Translations under genes and position numbers: made by a program
Notes under the pieces: generated by a model
Told to the model about the DNA's origin: nothing
Database searches by the model: none
Seen by the model: the letters and a program-made list of their open reading frames with translations, nothing else
Source: Chitinophaga pinensis
GTDB lineage: Bacteria > Bacteroidota > Bacteroidia > UKL13-3
Assembly (NCBI GenBank): GCA_945898275.1
Contig: CAMDHZ010000012.1
Location: forward strand, 29,338 to 93,337
Reading direction: 5' to 3'
Length of the DNA stretch: 64,000 nt
Shown: piece after piece, positions 1-8,910 of the stretch
Numbering within the stretch: position 1 is the stretch's first letter
Layout of the letters: each line of letters begins with the position of its first letter

Positions 1-10
1 TTTTATTCAT

Positions 11-53
11 TGTAATTGTGGTGGCATTGTAAAACAATGTCGCCATAATTACA
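11..53. repeat. Imperfect 20-bp-arm hairpin
   Basis: Arms at 11-30 and 34-53 (TGTAATTGTGG... and ...CCATAATTACA) pair with a few mismatches around a 3-nt AAA loop. No T-tract follows, so it looks less like a terminator than the next hairpin. It may be the end of a transcript or a small repeat from the gene to the left of the window. Confidence 0.5.
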
Positions 54-63
54 GGGTTACCAT

Positions 64-105
64 AAAAACAGTAGGGAAAGGCAATTGCCTGTCCCTACTG
101 TTTTT
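64..105. terminator. Long palindromic terminator-like hairpin
   Basis: Two 21-nt arms (AAAAACAGTAGGGAAAGGCA... / ...CCTACTGTTTTT) meet at a central AATT with one mismatch and end in a run of T on the right and A on the left, so it could terminate from either side. The right arm is partly duplicated immediately downstream at 109-128 (TTGCCTGTCCCTATTG), which a simple terminator does not need. Confidence 0.6.
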
Positions 106-232
106 TTATTGCCTGTCCCTATTGTTTTATGGAATGGTTTTGGTTTAACTCCTCTTAAAAAACCGTTAAATCTGCTAATACTTGCAAGCAATCTATGTTT
201 TTATGTAATTTCACGGCGTTAAAGTGAACATT

Positions 233-1756
233 ATGCTTAAAAAAATTATATTTAGTTCCTTGCTAGTAGTAAGTTTTGGGTTGAACCTAAGCGCTCAAAA
301 AAAGGATCAAAAGGATACAAAGCCTGCAAAAAAAGAAGTGGTTGCCTCAAAACCTAAAGAAGCTTTTAACATTAGCGTTACCTTAAAAGGATTTCCAAAT
401 CAAAAATTCTATTTGGGATATTACTTTGGCGACAAACAATACCTGCGCGATAGTGGAAGCACAGATGCTAACGGAAAAATATCCTTTAAAGGAGACGAAC
501 CTTTAGAAGGTGGTATCTATTTAATTGCCACTGCCCAAAAATCATTGATGTTCGACTTTGTTGTCACTGAACAATTCTTCTCTTTGGAAACCGACTCTTC
601 AGACCTTATCAAAAATATGAAGGTCAAAGGTTCAACAGAAAACGAAGTCTTTTTTACCTACACACGTTATACCTCTATAAAAGGAAAACGTGCTTATGAA
701 TTAGATGAACAAATAAAAGCAGCTAAGGCAGCTAAAGATACCGCCACACAAAATAAACTCGAGGCAGAATATAGAAAAATCACTTCCGATTTAATGGAAT
801 ACCGCAAGGAATTGATGAAAGCTCACCCAAATGTGTTGTTAAGCAAAATCTTCAGAATCATGACGGATATCGATATTCCAGAAGCTCCTAGAAACGCAAA
901 AGGTGATATCATTGATTCAAATTTTCAATACCAATATTACTATAAACATTACTTCGACAACTTTGATTGGGCGGATGAGCGCATCGTTAGAACACCTGTT
1001 TTCCACGGAAAACTAGAAGGTTTTATGAAACGTTTAACCCCACAAATTCCAGATAGCATCATTAAATCTGCAGACATTGTTCTTGGCAAAGCAGCTGCTG
1101 GTAAAGAAAACTTCAAGTATTGCCTATTTTGGATTACGAACCATTATGAAACCTCTCAGTTTATGGGAATGGATAAGGTTTTTGTGCATATGGTAGATAA
1201 TTATTATGCAAAAGGCAGAGCATTTTGGGCAGACGAAACAGTCATTGCAAAAATGCAAGACCGAGCCAACAACTTAAGAAACAACCTGCTTGGAAATAAA
1301 GGTCCAAACTTAACTATGCTCGACTCTTCGTTTGTTTATCATAGCCTTTATAATCTTAGAGCCAAATATACTTTATTGGTGTTTTGGGATGCTGGTTGCG
1401 GGAAATGCAAAGAAGAACTTCCGAAGTTGAAAAAGATTTACAACGAGTACAATATTCAAGGCAAAGAAAAACCTACCAAACCAGGAACACTACCTGAGCC
1501 AAAATTTTTTGATATATACGGGGTGAGCCTAACGCCAAATGTTGAGGATTGGAAATCCTACCTTAGAGAAAATAAACTACCTTGGTTAAATGTATATGAT
1601 CCAAGCAATGAAACTGGCTTCAGAAGGCTTTATGATATTTATAGCACACCTGTTCTATATATCTTAGACGAAAACAAAAAAATTATTGCAAAACGCATTA
1701 GTGCAGACCAAATTCAGGAAATTATCAAAGATCACGAGCAACGTAAAACCAATTAA
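233..1756 (+). CDS. Secreted TlpA-like thioredoxin-fold protein with DUF4369/DUF5106-type N-terminal region
   Basis: Probably an exported thiol-disulfide oxidoreductase of the periplasm. The track starts at GTG 224, but ATG 233 gives a clean signal peptide (MLKKIIFSSLLVVSFGLNLSA), so I prefer it (507 aa). A Lys-rich linker is followed by a beta-rich segment like DUF4369, a helical middle like DUF5106, and a C-terminal thioredoxin/AhpC-TSA fold with the redox motif C389-G-K-C392 (LVFWDAGCGKCKEE) and the cis-Pro loop near IYSTPVLYIL. This architecture is common in Bacteroidota. The stop codon is two bases before bshB1, so the two are probably co-transcribed. The fold is clear; the substrate is unknown. 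Confidence 0.85.
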   Translation: MLKKIIFSSLLVVSFGLNLSAQKKDQKDTKPAKKEVVASKPKEAFNISVTLKGFPNQKFYLGYYFGDKQYLRDSGSTDANGKISFKGDEPLEGGIYLIATAQKSLMFDFVVTEQFFSLETDSSDLIKNMKVKGSTENEVFFTYTRYTSIKGKRAYELDEQIKAAKAAKDTATQNKLEAEYRKITSDLMEYRKELMKAHPNVLLSKIFRIMTDIDIPEAPRNAKGDIIDSNFQYQYYYKHYFDNFDWADERIVRTPVFHGKLEGFMKRLTPQIPDSIIKSADIVLGKAAAGKENFKYCLFWITNHYETSQFMGMDKVFVHMVDNYYAKGRAFWADETVIAKMQDRANNLRNNLLGNKGPNLTMLDSSFVYHSLYNLRAKYTLLVFWDAGCGKCKEELPKLKKIYNEYNIQGKEKPTKPGTLPEPKFFDIYGVSLTPNVEDWKSYLRENKLPWLNVYDPSNETGFRRLYDIYSTPVLYILDENKKIIAKRISADQIQEIIKDHEQRKTN

Positions 1757-1758
1757 TA

Positions 1759-2478
1759 ATGACGAAACTCGCTATTTTGGCTTTTGCAGCTCACCCAGAT
1801 GATGTAGAACTTTCTTGCAGTGGAACTTTGGTTACACACCTAAAAAAAGGATACAAAGTTGGTATAATCGACCTAACACGAGGAGAGCTTGGAACCAGAG
1901 GTTCTGCAGAATTAAGAAGTCAGGAGGCTGCGAAGGCTTCAGAAATCATGGGTTTAACCATTAGAGAAAACTTAGGGTTTAGAGATGGCTTTTTCACACA
2001 CGATGAAACGCACCTAAGGGAAGTAATTCGAATGATTAGAAAATACCAGCCAGAAATTGTGTTTGCCAATGCAGAAACAGACAGGCATATCGACCACGGC
2101 AGAGCAGCTGACTTGGTGCACGATGCCTGCTTCTTATCTGGATTGCGAAAAATAGAAACTACCGATAACGGCACAACCCAAGAAGCTTGGCGACCAAAGC
2201 AAGTGTATCATTATATCCAAGATAGAATTACTAAACCTAATATAATTGTTGACATCACTGATTCATTTGAGGAAAAAATGGCCTCCATTGCCGCTTATGG
2301 AAGTCAATTTTTTGACCCTAACTCTAATGAACCTATAACCCCAATTTCTACCAAAGAATTCATTGAAGCCATTAAAGGCCGTTGCATGGAATTTGGAAAA
2401 GAAATTGGAGTGCCATATGCAGAAGGCTTTACAGTAAGGAGAAATATTGGAAGCAAAAATTTGATGGAGCAGCTTTAG
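1759..2478 (+). CDS. bshB1: Bacillithiol biosynthesis deacetylase BshB1
   Basis: Removes the acetyl group from GlcNAc-malate, the second step of bacillithiol synthesis in the cytoplasm. The 239-aa length is normal for the LmbE/PIG-L family. The zinc-binding motif AHPDD lies at residues 11-15 and the second histidine motif HIDH at 110-113. The N-terminal block ILAFAAHPDDVELSCSGTL is close to known BshB1 proteins. It sits two bases after a TlpA-like thioredoxin gene, which places two thiol-redox functions in one transcript. The other bsh genes are not in the window. Confidence 0.92.
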   Translation: MTKLAILAFAAHPDDVELSCSGTLVTHLKKGYKVGIIDLTRGELGTRGSAELRSQEAAKASEIMGLTIRENLGFRDGFFTHDETHLREVIRMIRKYQPEIVFANAETDRHIDHGRAADLVHDACFLSGLRKIETTDNGTTQEAWRPKQVYHYIQDRITKPNIIVDITDSFEEKMASIAAYGSQFFDPNSNEPITPISTKEFIEAIKGRCMEFGKEIGVPYAEGFTVRRNIGSKNLMEQL

Positions 2479-2496
2479 AATAAGCTTAATCCTCAT

Positions 2497-3213
2497 TTAT
2501 AAGAAACGCTGTTTTCTAAGTAGCCTTATTTTAATGTTATCATAGACTAAGCCAAAAAGCAAGATTACCCCAACAATTGCCAATACTTTTAGCTCAATGA
2601 TGGTATAAAAAAAACCTCCAAACAATCCCCCAAAAAAGAAAAAACTTATAATAGTTACTCTAAGTTTAATCGACGAAAAAAGCTTTTCTCTTTGCTCTTT
2701 TAATTTGTAGAAAAACAACTGAGAAAGCTCTATACCTAAATCAGTAAACAATCCTGTTAAATGGGTAGTTCTAACTGTTGTATTAGAAATGGAGTTAACC
2801 AATGAATTTTGCAAGCCCATTGCAAAAAGTAGCAAGAAAGCCAAAACATTTGGTGCTGTCTTAATTATAAAATCACCCAAAAAAGCAGCGAAAATTAAGA
2901 TTGCGCTTTCTATCAAAAAAGGAATTCTATAAATAAATCTATCATTTATTTTAGAAACAAATTCTATTAAAAAATTGGAAAAGAATGAGCCAAAAAAAAA
3001 GAAGAATATATATAAGAAATAAATAAACCCTTGTAGAAAATTTAACTTAAAAACCTCATCTACAAAAAAGGCAAAATGTCCAGTTACATTGGTTGTAAGC
3101 TTTTGAACAGCCAAAAATCCAACAATATTAACCACACCTGCAACAAAAGACAAAAGCGAAGCTATTTTTAAGTTATGCTCAAGCGTTCTAGTTTTACCTT
3201 TATGCCTAAACAT
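2497..3213 (-). CDS. DUF1275 family membrane protein (YoaK-like)
   Basis: Integral membrane protein of 238 aa with about six hydrophobic segments. The family is recognisable from AGVVNIVGFLAV near residue 21, the TTNVTGH block, GLQNSLVN, and RTTHLTGLFTDLGIE. Its biochemical role is unknown; members are often simply called YoaK/DUF1275. It is convergent with bshB1 (18-bp gap) and begins 13 bp downstream of the LysM gene stop on the same strand, so it may be read through from that gene. Confidence 0.85.
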   Translation of the reverse strand: MFRHKGKTRTLEHNLKIASLLSFVAGVVNIVGFLAVQKLTTNVTGHFAFFVDEVFKLNFLQGFIYFLYIFFFFFGSFFSNFLIEFVSKINDRFIYRIPFLIESAILIFAAFLGDFIIKTAPNVLAFLLLFAMGLQNSLVNSISNTTVRTTHLTGLFTDLGIELSQLFFYKLKEQREKLFSSIKLRVTIISFFFFGGLFGGFFYTIIELKVLAIVGVILLFGLVYDNIKIRLLRKQRFL

Positions 3214-3226
3214 TTAAAATCACGTT

Positions 3227-4888
3227 TCAATTCGTTTCCTTTGAGGTTGTTTCTTCATCCTTGGTTACCCCATTAATCCAAATTTGAATGTTGATTTTCT
3301 CATTTTCAACTTTCAAATCTAGGGCGGTAGGTCCATCAATTAAAACAATAGTTCCTTTTGGTAAACCTGCTGGTAAAGGTCCAATAACCCTTGCAATAGT
3401 TTTTTCGTAATTATCCCTGTTTTGCAAAGTGATAAATTTACCTTTCTCTACATCATTCACGTAAACACCCTTAAAGGTTTTTGTTTTATCATAATAGGCA
3501 AAACCTTTTATGGTTCTTTCAAAAAAACTTGTAGTTGGGTTAACCGTTGCTTGAGTAACAACCGTGCGTTGGTATGGTGAAATACTTGCTCGCTCACTGT
3601 TAATGACAAGCTCTTGCCCCTCTCTTACTCTATAATTTAATAAACCATTCCAATTGATAATATCTGTTGCACTCACCTTATATTTCAATGCAATAGATTG
3701 TAGGGACTCCTCTCTTTTTACTATATGAATGGTTTTCTTATTTCCATGTCCCTTGGTTTGGTTTACTCCCTCCACCTCAATGGCATTTTCCTCTGCAATA
3801 CGCAAAATTCTGGTATCAAACTGATAATCCATCTGACGATAATCAAACAATTTATAGACAACACCATCTGGATGGATGTAAGTTGTGTCCAAATAATCTA
3901 TGTTAGCCAATGCGGCTTTCTTTTTGAGTTGTGCAGCTGTTAAAGGCTTTGATTCCTCAACAGGAGCCTTTTCAACTTGCTTTGGTGTTTCTTCCTTTTT
4001 TACAATTTTTGTTGCTAATACTTCTGGTAAGGGCTTAACTTTCCTTTCTACTATTTCTGTTGTATCTCTTTTTGGTTCATCAGGGTCCTTCTTTGCTAAT
4101 ACAGTTTTAGTTGGAGCAGGTTTTGGTGCATCTAAATCCTTTTTAACGGATACGGCTTTGGTTGGTGAAGGTTTTGGAGCATCTAAATCTGGTTTTGTCT
4201 GAATAGGTTTAGCGGCCACCACCGGTAATTCATTTGTAGTTGTTTCCTGTTCTTTTTTGGTTACGGTTTGAACCGATTTTTCAGTTGATTTAGCAATAGG
4301 TGCATCTGAATAAATGGGGATTTTTATCTTTTGTCCTACCTTAAGTTTATAGATTTGCAAGTCATTTTCTCTAATTATATCATTAGCGTCCACCGAAAAT
4401 GAATTGGCTACTTGCTGCACGGTTTGGGGCGAGGAAACTACATAGGTATTAAATGCTACTATTGGCCTTCCCGAGCTTTTCACTTCTGTCTTTGCTTCTG
4501 GTGTAGAGCTTAGAACAACTTTATCCTCCACTTTTTTGGTATCATTGGAAGTAGGCAATGTTGTTGCTATTGGTAAAGATGATTGCGCTAATGGCTTAAC
4601 CTCAGGAGCTTTTAGGTCTCCATATTTTTCTGAATTTAGTGGTATCTTAAGCAATTGACCAGGATATGGTTTTTCTGCAAGCAAAGGATTGCTGCTTAAG
4701 ATAGCAGATTCTGATACTCCATAACGCTTAGCCAATTGCGGCAATCCTTCATTTTTAATTACACGATGAATGATAAAAGTATTAGCATCCCTTTTTTCAA
4801 TCCTTAAAGAATCCTTTGGACCTCCAAAAGCTAATAAAACTAAACTAAACTGCGCAAATAAAATGAAAAGGCTTTTCCTCATGAACAT
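3227..4888 (-). CDS. Secreted protein with three LysM domains and a C-terminal RlpA-like region
   Basis: Probably binds peptidoglycan in the periplasm. A signal peptide (RKSLFILFAQFSLVLLAFG) is followed by LysM 1 at about residues 40-83, LysM 2 at about 150-190 and LysM 3 at about 386-430. Between LysM 2 and 3 is a Lys/Pro-rich linker with imperfect internal repeats of the form LDAPKP-PTK. The last about 100 residues (GFAYYDKTKTFKGVYVNDVE...) resemble a double-psi barrel of the RlpA type, but this is less certain. No catalytic residues can be assigned. The start could be codon 1 or 3 (MFM). Confidence 0.75.
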   Translation of the reverse strand: MFMRKSLFILFAQFSLVLLAFGGPKDSLRIEKRDANTFIIHRVIKNEGLPQLAKRYGVSESAILSSNPLLAEKPYPGQLLKIPLNSEKYGDLKAPEVKPLAQSSLPIATTLPTSNDTKKVEDKVVLSSTPEAKTEVKSSGRPIVAFNTYVVSSPQTVQQVANSFSVDANDIIRENDLQIYKLKVGQKIKIPIYSDAPIAKSTEKSVQTVTKKEQETTTNELPVVAAKPIQTKPDLDAPKPSPTKAVSVKKDLDAPKPAPTKTVLAKKDPDEPKRDTTEIVERKVKPLPEVLATKIVKKEETPKQVEKAPVEESKPLTAAQLKKKAALANIDYLDTTYIHPDGVVYKLFDYRQMDYQFDTRILRIAEENAIEVEGVNQTKGHGNKKTIHIVKREESLQSIALKYKVSATDIINWNGLLNYRVREGQELVINSERASISPYQRTVVTQATVNPTTSFFERTIKGFAYYDKTKTFKGVYVNDVEKGKFITLQNRDNYEKTIARVIGPLPAGLPKGTIVLIDGPTALDLKVENEKINIQIWINGVTKDEETTSKETN

Positions 4889-4976
4889 TACATTTTTTCA
4901 AATGTAAACTATTTTATTTAACATAAAATCATAGTTATCTGAAATTTATATGTTGGAAACCATATTTCTTATACAA

Positions 4977-5273
4977 CTACTTCACTTGTTGTTCAACCAA
5001 TAAGCTCCATGCAATAGGCTTATCATTAAATTTATTCTTGGTATTTTCCCAAGTATTTTTGAACAATTCACTAAAACGATATTTATTCAAATGCACTTCA
5101 GATTCCCATAAAGAATAGGTAAATAAGACATTGGGTTGATGTGCATCTCTCAATAGGGTCAAACCTCTACAACCTTCAAAACCAGCAATTTGCTCTTTCA
5201 CGGTTTCGAATAATTCCAAAAAAGCTGGCACTAAACTTGGTTCAAAACTCATTCTGACAATTCTGTTAATCAT
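4977..5273 (-). CDS. Antibiotic biosynthesis monooxygenase (ABM) domain protein
   Basis: A 98-aa single-domain protein of the dimeric alpha/beta-barrel ABM family. MINRIVRMSF starts the first strand, the middle has FEGCRGLTLLRD, and FTYSLWESEVHLNKY matches the WES.E.ln.Y pattern of the family. Members include small quinol monooxygenases and heme-degrading enzymes, and the exact reaction cannot be told from sequence. It stands alone and is transcribed away from the DinB gene next to it. Confidence 0.75.
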   Translation of the reverse strand: MINRIVRMSFEPSLVPAFLELFETVKEQIAGFEGCRGLTLLRDAHQPNVLFTYSLWESEVHLNKYRFSELFKNTWENTKNKFNDKPIAWSLLVEQQVK

Positions 5274-5350
5274 ATAAGCAAATATAAAACATTAAGCCTC
5301 CAATATAAATCTGAAATACTTACTTTAATTTGCACTTTATTTTAATTTTT

Positions 5351-5872
5351 ATGATACCTAAACCTCATTCAGGCGACATTGCCGAGTTCTATCAAAAATA
5401 CATCGATCTTGTGCCTCAAACTAATGATTTGCTAGATGAACTTTATCAGCAGCATTTAGACACAGTGGATTTGGTAACCTCTTTAGATGATGAAACCTTG
5501 CAATTTGCCTATGCTCCCGGAAAATGGACTATACAAGATATTCTAATGCATTTAATGGATTGTGAACGAATTTTCTGCTTTAGAGCTTTAGCAATTGCTA
5601 GAAACGACCAAACCCCTTTGCCTGGATTTGATGAAAACAGCTATGCCAAAAATACCAATGCCAATTCTCGTCGAATTTTAGATATTGTAAGAGAATTTTC
5701 TGTGTTAAGGAGCAGCACCATTGAATTGTTCAGGAGCTTGGACGCCGCACAACTTGCTAGAATAGGAAATGCTAATGGTAAACCAGTGAAGGCTTCTGCT
5801 TTGGCATGGGTAATATGCGGCCATGAAATCCATCATAGGAATATAATTGAAGAAAAGTATATTGGTAAATGA
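5351..5872 (+). CDS. DinB-family protein
   Basis: Four-helix-bundle, probably metal-binding protein of the DinB/YfiT superfamily, 173 aa from ATG 5351. The track begins at a TTG seven codons earlier, which adds only a hydrophobic stub. Candidate metal ligands are the histidine in ILMHLMDCER and the histidines in GHEIHHRNIIEE near the C-terminus. The family includes thiol-dependent transferases that use bacillithiol or mycothiol. With bshB1 nearby, a bacillithiol S-transferase role is possible but only inferred. Confidence 0.8.
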   Translation: MIPKPHSGDIAEFYQKYIDLVPQTNDLLDELYQQHLDTVDLVTSLDDETLQFAYAPGKWTIQDILMHLMDCERIFCFRALAIARNDQTPLPGFDENSYAKNTNANSRRILDIVREFSVLRSSTIELFRSLDAAQLARIGNANGKPVKASALAWVICGHEIHHRNIIEEKYIGK

Positions 5873-5960
5873 CCTAAAGCTTAACAATTAGTTATTGTAT
5901 TTTTCTTGCTACTCTTAGGAAAGTTGCCTAAGCTCGCCCGATATTTTTAAACTCAAAGAA

Positions 5961-6908
5961 ATGACTGAAATTATACTTTCGATTGTTGCAGGCCTTGTCC
6001 TATTTTTATTTGCAGTCAATAATTTATCTGATACGTTAAAGTTAGCCCTTGGCGATAACGCGCACTATTGGATTACAAAATTTACTTCAAATACTTTTAG
6101 TAGCTTATTGGTTGGTTTGGTAGCAACAACATTGTTAGATTCATCCTCTGCAGTTATTATTATTACAATTGTTTTGGTTAATACCAATTTTTTAACATTC
6201 AGGCAAGCGATGGGTATTGTGTTAGGCGCAAATATTGGAACAACCGTAAGCAGCCAGATTATTGCAATGAATGTTGGAAAATACTCACCTATTCTCCTGC
6301 TTTTGGGATTTGTATTGATAATAATTTCAAAATCGAGTAGGATTAATAATGTTGGTAAAGTAATTCTTTATTTTGGAGTGCTTTTCTTTGGGTTATATAC
6401 CATGGAGAATGCTGTAGAGCCGCTTAAAAACCATGAATTATTTTCTGAATGGATGAAGAAAACTGAACAACCAATAATTGGGGCCTTAATTGGCGCTGTT
6501 GTAACATTGATTATTCAGTCATCCTCTGCCACAGTTGGAATGGCTATCATTTTAGCCAAAAAGGGCGCATTAAGCCTTGCTGGTGGTGTTGCTGTTATGC
6601 TTGGCGCTGAGCTTGGAACTTGTAGCGATACATTAATAGCTACCATCAAAGGAAGCAAAGCTGCAATTAAAACAGGGCTTTTTCACCTTACCTTTAACTT
6701 AATATCAATTATTTTAGGCTTAATTTTATTTAAACCTTTTATAAATATTGTAGAACTGATTAGCGCTGGCGCTTCTATTGAAAGGTCATTGGCCAATGCA
6801 CATATGCTGTTTAACTTTTTTGGGGTCTTGGTTTTTGTATGGACCTTACCCCTGTTTGAAGCAGTTCTTAACAAACTACTTCCAGAAAAACCTAGTGTCT
6901 TATCTTAA
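5961..6908 (+). CDS. Na+/phosphate cotransporter family membrane protein (NptA-like)
   Basis: Likely sodium-coupled phosphate transporter of the inner membrane. It has the family's inverted duplication: DSSSA followed by GANIGTT in the first half and QSSSATVGM followed by GAELGTC in the second. The first repeat carries D in place of the usual Q before SSSA. It is 315 aa, shorter than members that carry a C-terminal PhoU domain, which is absent here. The last nine bases overlap the convergent coiled-coil gene. Confidence 0.85.
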   Translation: MTEIILSIVAGLVLFLFAVNNLSDTLKLALGDNAHYWITKFTSNTFSSLLVGLVATTLLDSSSAVIIITIVLVNTNFLTFRQAMGIVLGANIGTTVSSQIIAMNVGKYSPILLLLGFVLIIISKSSRINNVGKVILYFGVLFFGLYTMENAVEPLKNHELFSEWMKKTEQPIIGALIGAVVTLIIQSSSATVGMAIILAKKGALSLAGGVAVMLGAELGTCSDTLIATIKGSKAAIKTGLFHLTFNLISIILGLILFKPFINIVELISAGASIERSLANAHMLFNFFGVLVFVWTLPLFEAVLNKLLPEKPSVLS

Positions 6909-7796
6909 GATATAAGCACTTTGATGCACAAGCGTACCTTCCATATAAATTTCAATGGTGTAGGTACCCGACTCTAAAATGCGTTCATCGTTTTCATAAG
7001 CCAAACATAAATTTTGCTTTTCACCGCTATAGTTAACTTTTTGACTTGCAGTAGCAAAAATTGTTTCTCCCTTTGCATCCTTAAATTCAGCTTTAGTAAA
7101 TCCTAACAATGGCTTTCCATTAGGTGCAACAATTACCAAATAAGCCATTTTATCCCCAGATTTAGTAATCTTGTTATCCATTATTGTAAAGCAGGATTCT
7201 ATTTTATTTGTACGCTTTGCCAAAACACTCTCCGCAAACTTGCCATTTCCTCTTTTCTTAAATGAAGCCATTTTAACATACTCTACCTTAAGTTGAGAAG
7301 CGGTAAGAACCTTTTCCTCTAACAAATTCTTTTGCTCATTTAAATCTGTTACAGATTCATTTAATCCTGCATTTTCATTTTTCAAAGCTTGATTTTCAGC
7401 TAATAAAACATCAATTTTCTCTAAATACTCATCTCTCAATTTATACAATTCTGCCAACTTAACTTTCAATTCGGCACTCAACTTTTGCGAGTTTTTCTCT
7501 GAGCTGAGTAATTTTCTAATCTTAGCTTCTTGCATGGCTATCTTGCCAGTTGCATCATTTAACAAGGTATCTAAGTTTCCAGCAATGCCTCTATACTTCT
7601 CTAATTCCATAGACACACTTGTCAGCTCGCGCTCAACATTTGCTTGGTCATTTTTCAAACTATCTACCACATTGATATGAGAAACCACCGCAGAAGAATG
7701 ACTTTTATATTGATAAATATTTACCCCAATTGAGGCGATTAATAATAAAAGTAAAATTGTAAGGGTACTTTTATTTTTGTTAGGTTCTGTTGTCAT
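6900..7796 (-). CDS. Membrane-anchored coiled-coil protein of unknown function
   Basis: Not a family I can name. There is one N-terminal transmembrane helix (about residues 11-27, TILLLLLIASIGVNIYQY), then a long coiled coil to about residue 165 rich in Leu/Glu/Lys/Asn heptads, then a C-terminal beta-rich domain of about 120 residues (KIESCFTIMDNKI ... YTIEIYMEGTLVHQS). The topology suggests a periplasmic domain held off the membrane by the coil. It overlaps the 3' end of the Na/Pi gene by nine bases in convergent orientation. Confidence 0.7.
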   Translation of the reverse strand: MTTEPNKNKSTLTILLLLLIASIGVNIYQYKSHSSAVVSHINVVDSLKNDQANVERELTSVSMELEKYRGIAGNLDTLLNDATGKIAMQEAKIRKLLSSEKNSQKLSAELKVKLAELYKLRDEYLEKIDVLLAENQALKNENAGLNESVTDLNEQKNLLEEKVLTASQLKVEYVKMASFKKRGNGKFAESVLAKRTNKIESCFTIMDNKITKSGDKMAYLVIVAPNGKPLLGFTKAEFKDAKGETIFATASQKVNYSGEKQNLCLAYENDERILESGTYTIEIYMEGTLVHQSAYILR

Positions 7797-7899
7797 ATTG
7801 GTTTTTATTTAATTTTTGAATATTTATTATTCTCTTTAAAAAATGATTCTCAAAGTTATAAAAACCATTGGCTTTTCCCAGTATATTTCTTCACACAAT

Positions 7900-8787
7900 T
7901 TAATCGCCCTTTTCAAAAGTGGCATGCAGCATTTCTTCAGTTAATCCAGTTGCCGCTATAATCAAATTAATTGGCACACCGCTCAACTTCAAAGTTCTGG
8001 CAACTTCCATTTTACCTTCCAAAATTCCTTCTTTTATTCCTTCTAGCTTTCCCTCAAGTTTTCCTTCATCAAAAGCTGTATCTAATACATTTTTTAAATC
8101 ACGGTATATTTTTAAACTGTACTGGTAATTTGTCATTTCTGCAGCACCAAACTTTGCTAATTCGGCCTTTTCAAATGCTTTTTCAAATACTTCTTCCTTG
8201 AAAATAGACGGCACATTTTGAAAATCTTCTAGATGCTTAATAAAATATAACCATTTATCTAATCGAGATTGCAAATCATCTTCTGCCAATTTAAAATTGG
8301 GCATCTCTAGATAGATATAGGTAAGTTTATCATAAAATGTTTTACCATGCTGATTCTTAAGTTGAATAGTATGTAAAACCTCACCCTTTTCTAAATCTGA
8401 CTCATAATCGTCAAAAGTAAAATCTAAAATGCCAATACAATAAACAGCATTTAGTTTAAACGACCATTCGCCTCTTTCGGCTTGCTCCTGAATTGGGAAT
8501 GTTGAATAGAAAATGGTGCGTTCTTTAAAGTAATTTTGCTTGGCCTTTTGCAACTCCACTATGAACTTTTCTCCCCTTTCGTTTTCACAGTAGATATCAT
8601 AAATAGCCTTTCTATCGGCTTGTGTTAAACCCAATTGCTCAGCATTTTTAAATGCTATATTCACTATTGGGCTAGCCTCTGGTAGCAAGGCATTAAGAAA
8701 ATCTATTAGCAAAGGCTTACTTGCTTCTTCACCAAACATTTTTTTAAAACCAAAATCGGTAAACGGATTGATATATTTTGCTTTCAT
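7900..8787 (-). CDS. Rpn family / PD-(D/E)XK nuclease-type putative transposase
   Basis: Homologous to the recombination-promoting nucleases (Rpn, PDDEXK_2) often annotated as putative transposases. The N-terminus MKAKYINPFTDFGFKKMFGE is diagnostic. The catalytic core is the D in IYDIYCENERGEKF followed by the E-x-Q of FIVELQKAK. The C-terminal segment has short GKLEG/GKMEG repeats. At 295 aa it is full length, so it may be active. There are no terminal inverted repeats around it, which fits the view that Rpn proteins are not part of classical IS elements. Confidence 0.88.
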   Translation of the reverse strand: MKAKYINPFTDFGFKKMFGEEASKPLLIDFLNALLPEASPIVNIAFKNAEQLGLTQADRKAIYDIYCENERGEKFIVELQKAKQNYFKERTIFYSTFPIQEQAERGEWSFKLNAVYCIGILDFTFDDYESDLEKGEVLHTIQLKNQHGKTFYDKLTYIYLEMPNFKLAEDDLQSRLDKWLYFIKHLEDFQNVPSIFKEEVFEKAFEKAELAKFGAAEMTNYQYSLKIYRDLKNVLDTAFDEGKLEGKLEGIKEGILEGKMEVARTLKLSGVPINLIIAATGLTEEMLHATFEKGD

Positions 8788-8866
8788 GTACTTTATAAAA
8801 ATCTACTTACAAAGTTAAATTTTGCTTCAACATGAAAAACAATATTTCGTATTGAACCTATTTTAA

Positions 8867-8882
8867 ATCCTAATTATAGGAT
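8867..8882. terminator. Short hairpin downstream of glgC
   Basis: ATCCTA-ATTA-TAGGAT, a perfect 6-bp stem. On the minus strand it lies about 30 bases after the glgC stop and is followed by TTAAAA rather than a T-tract, so it is at best a weak terminator for the glycogen operon. Confidence 0.3.
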
Positions 8883-8910
8883 ACACATCTTTGTTCAAAC
8901 CGAAAAACAC

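Noticed and set aside
6900-6908. Nine-base convergent overlap as a possible frameshift or assembly problem
   Set aside because: Both genes end with intact reading frames and plausible C-termini; short convergent overlaps are ordinary.
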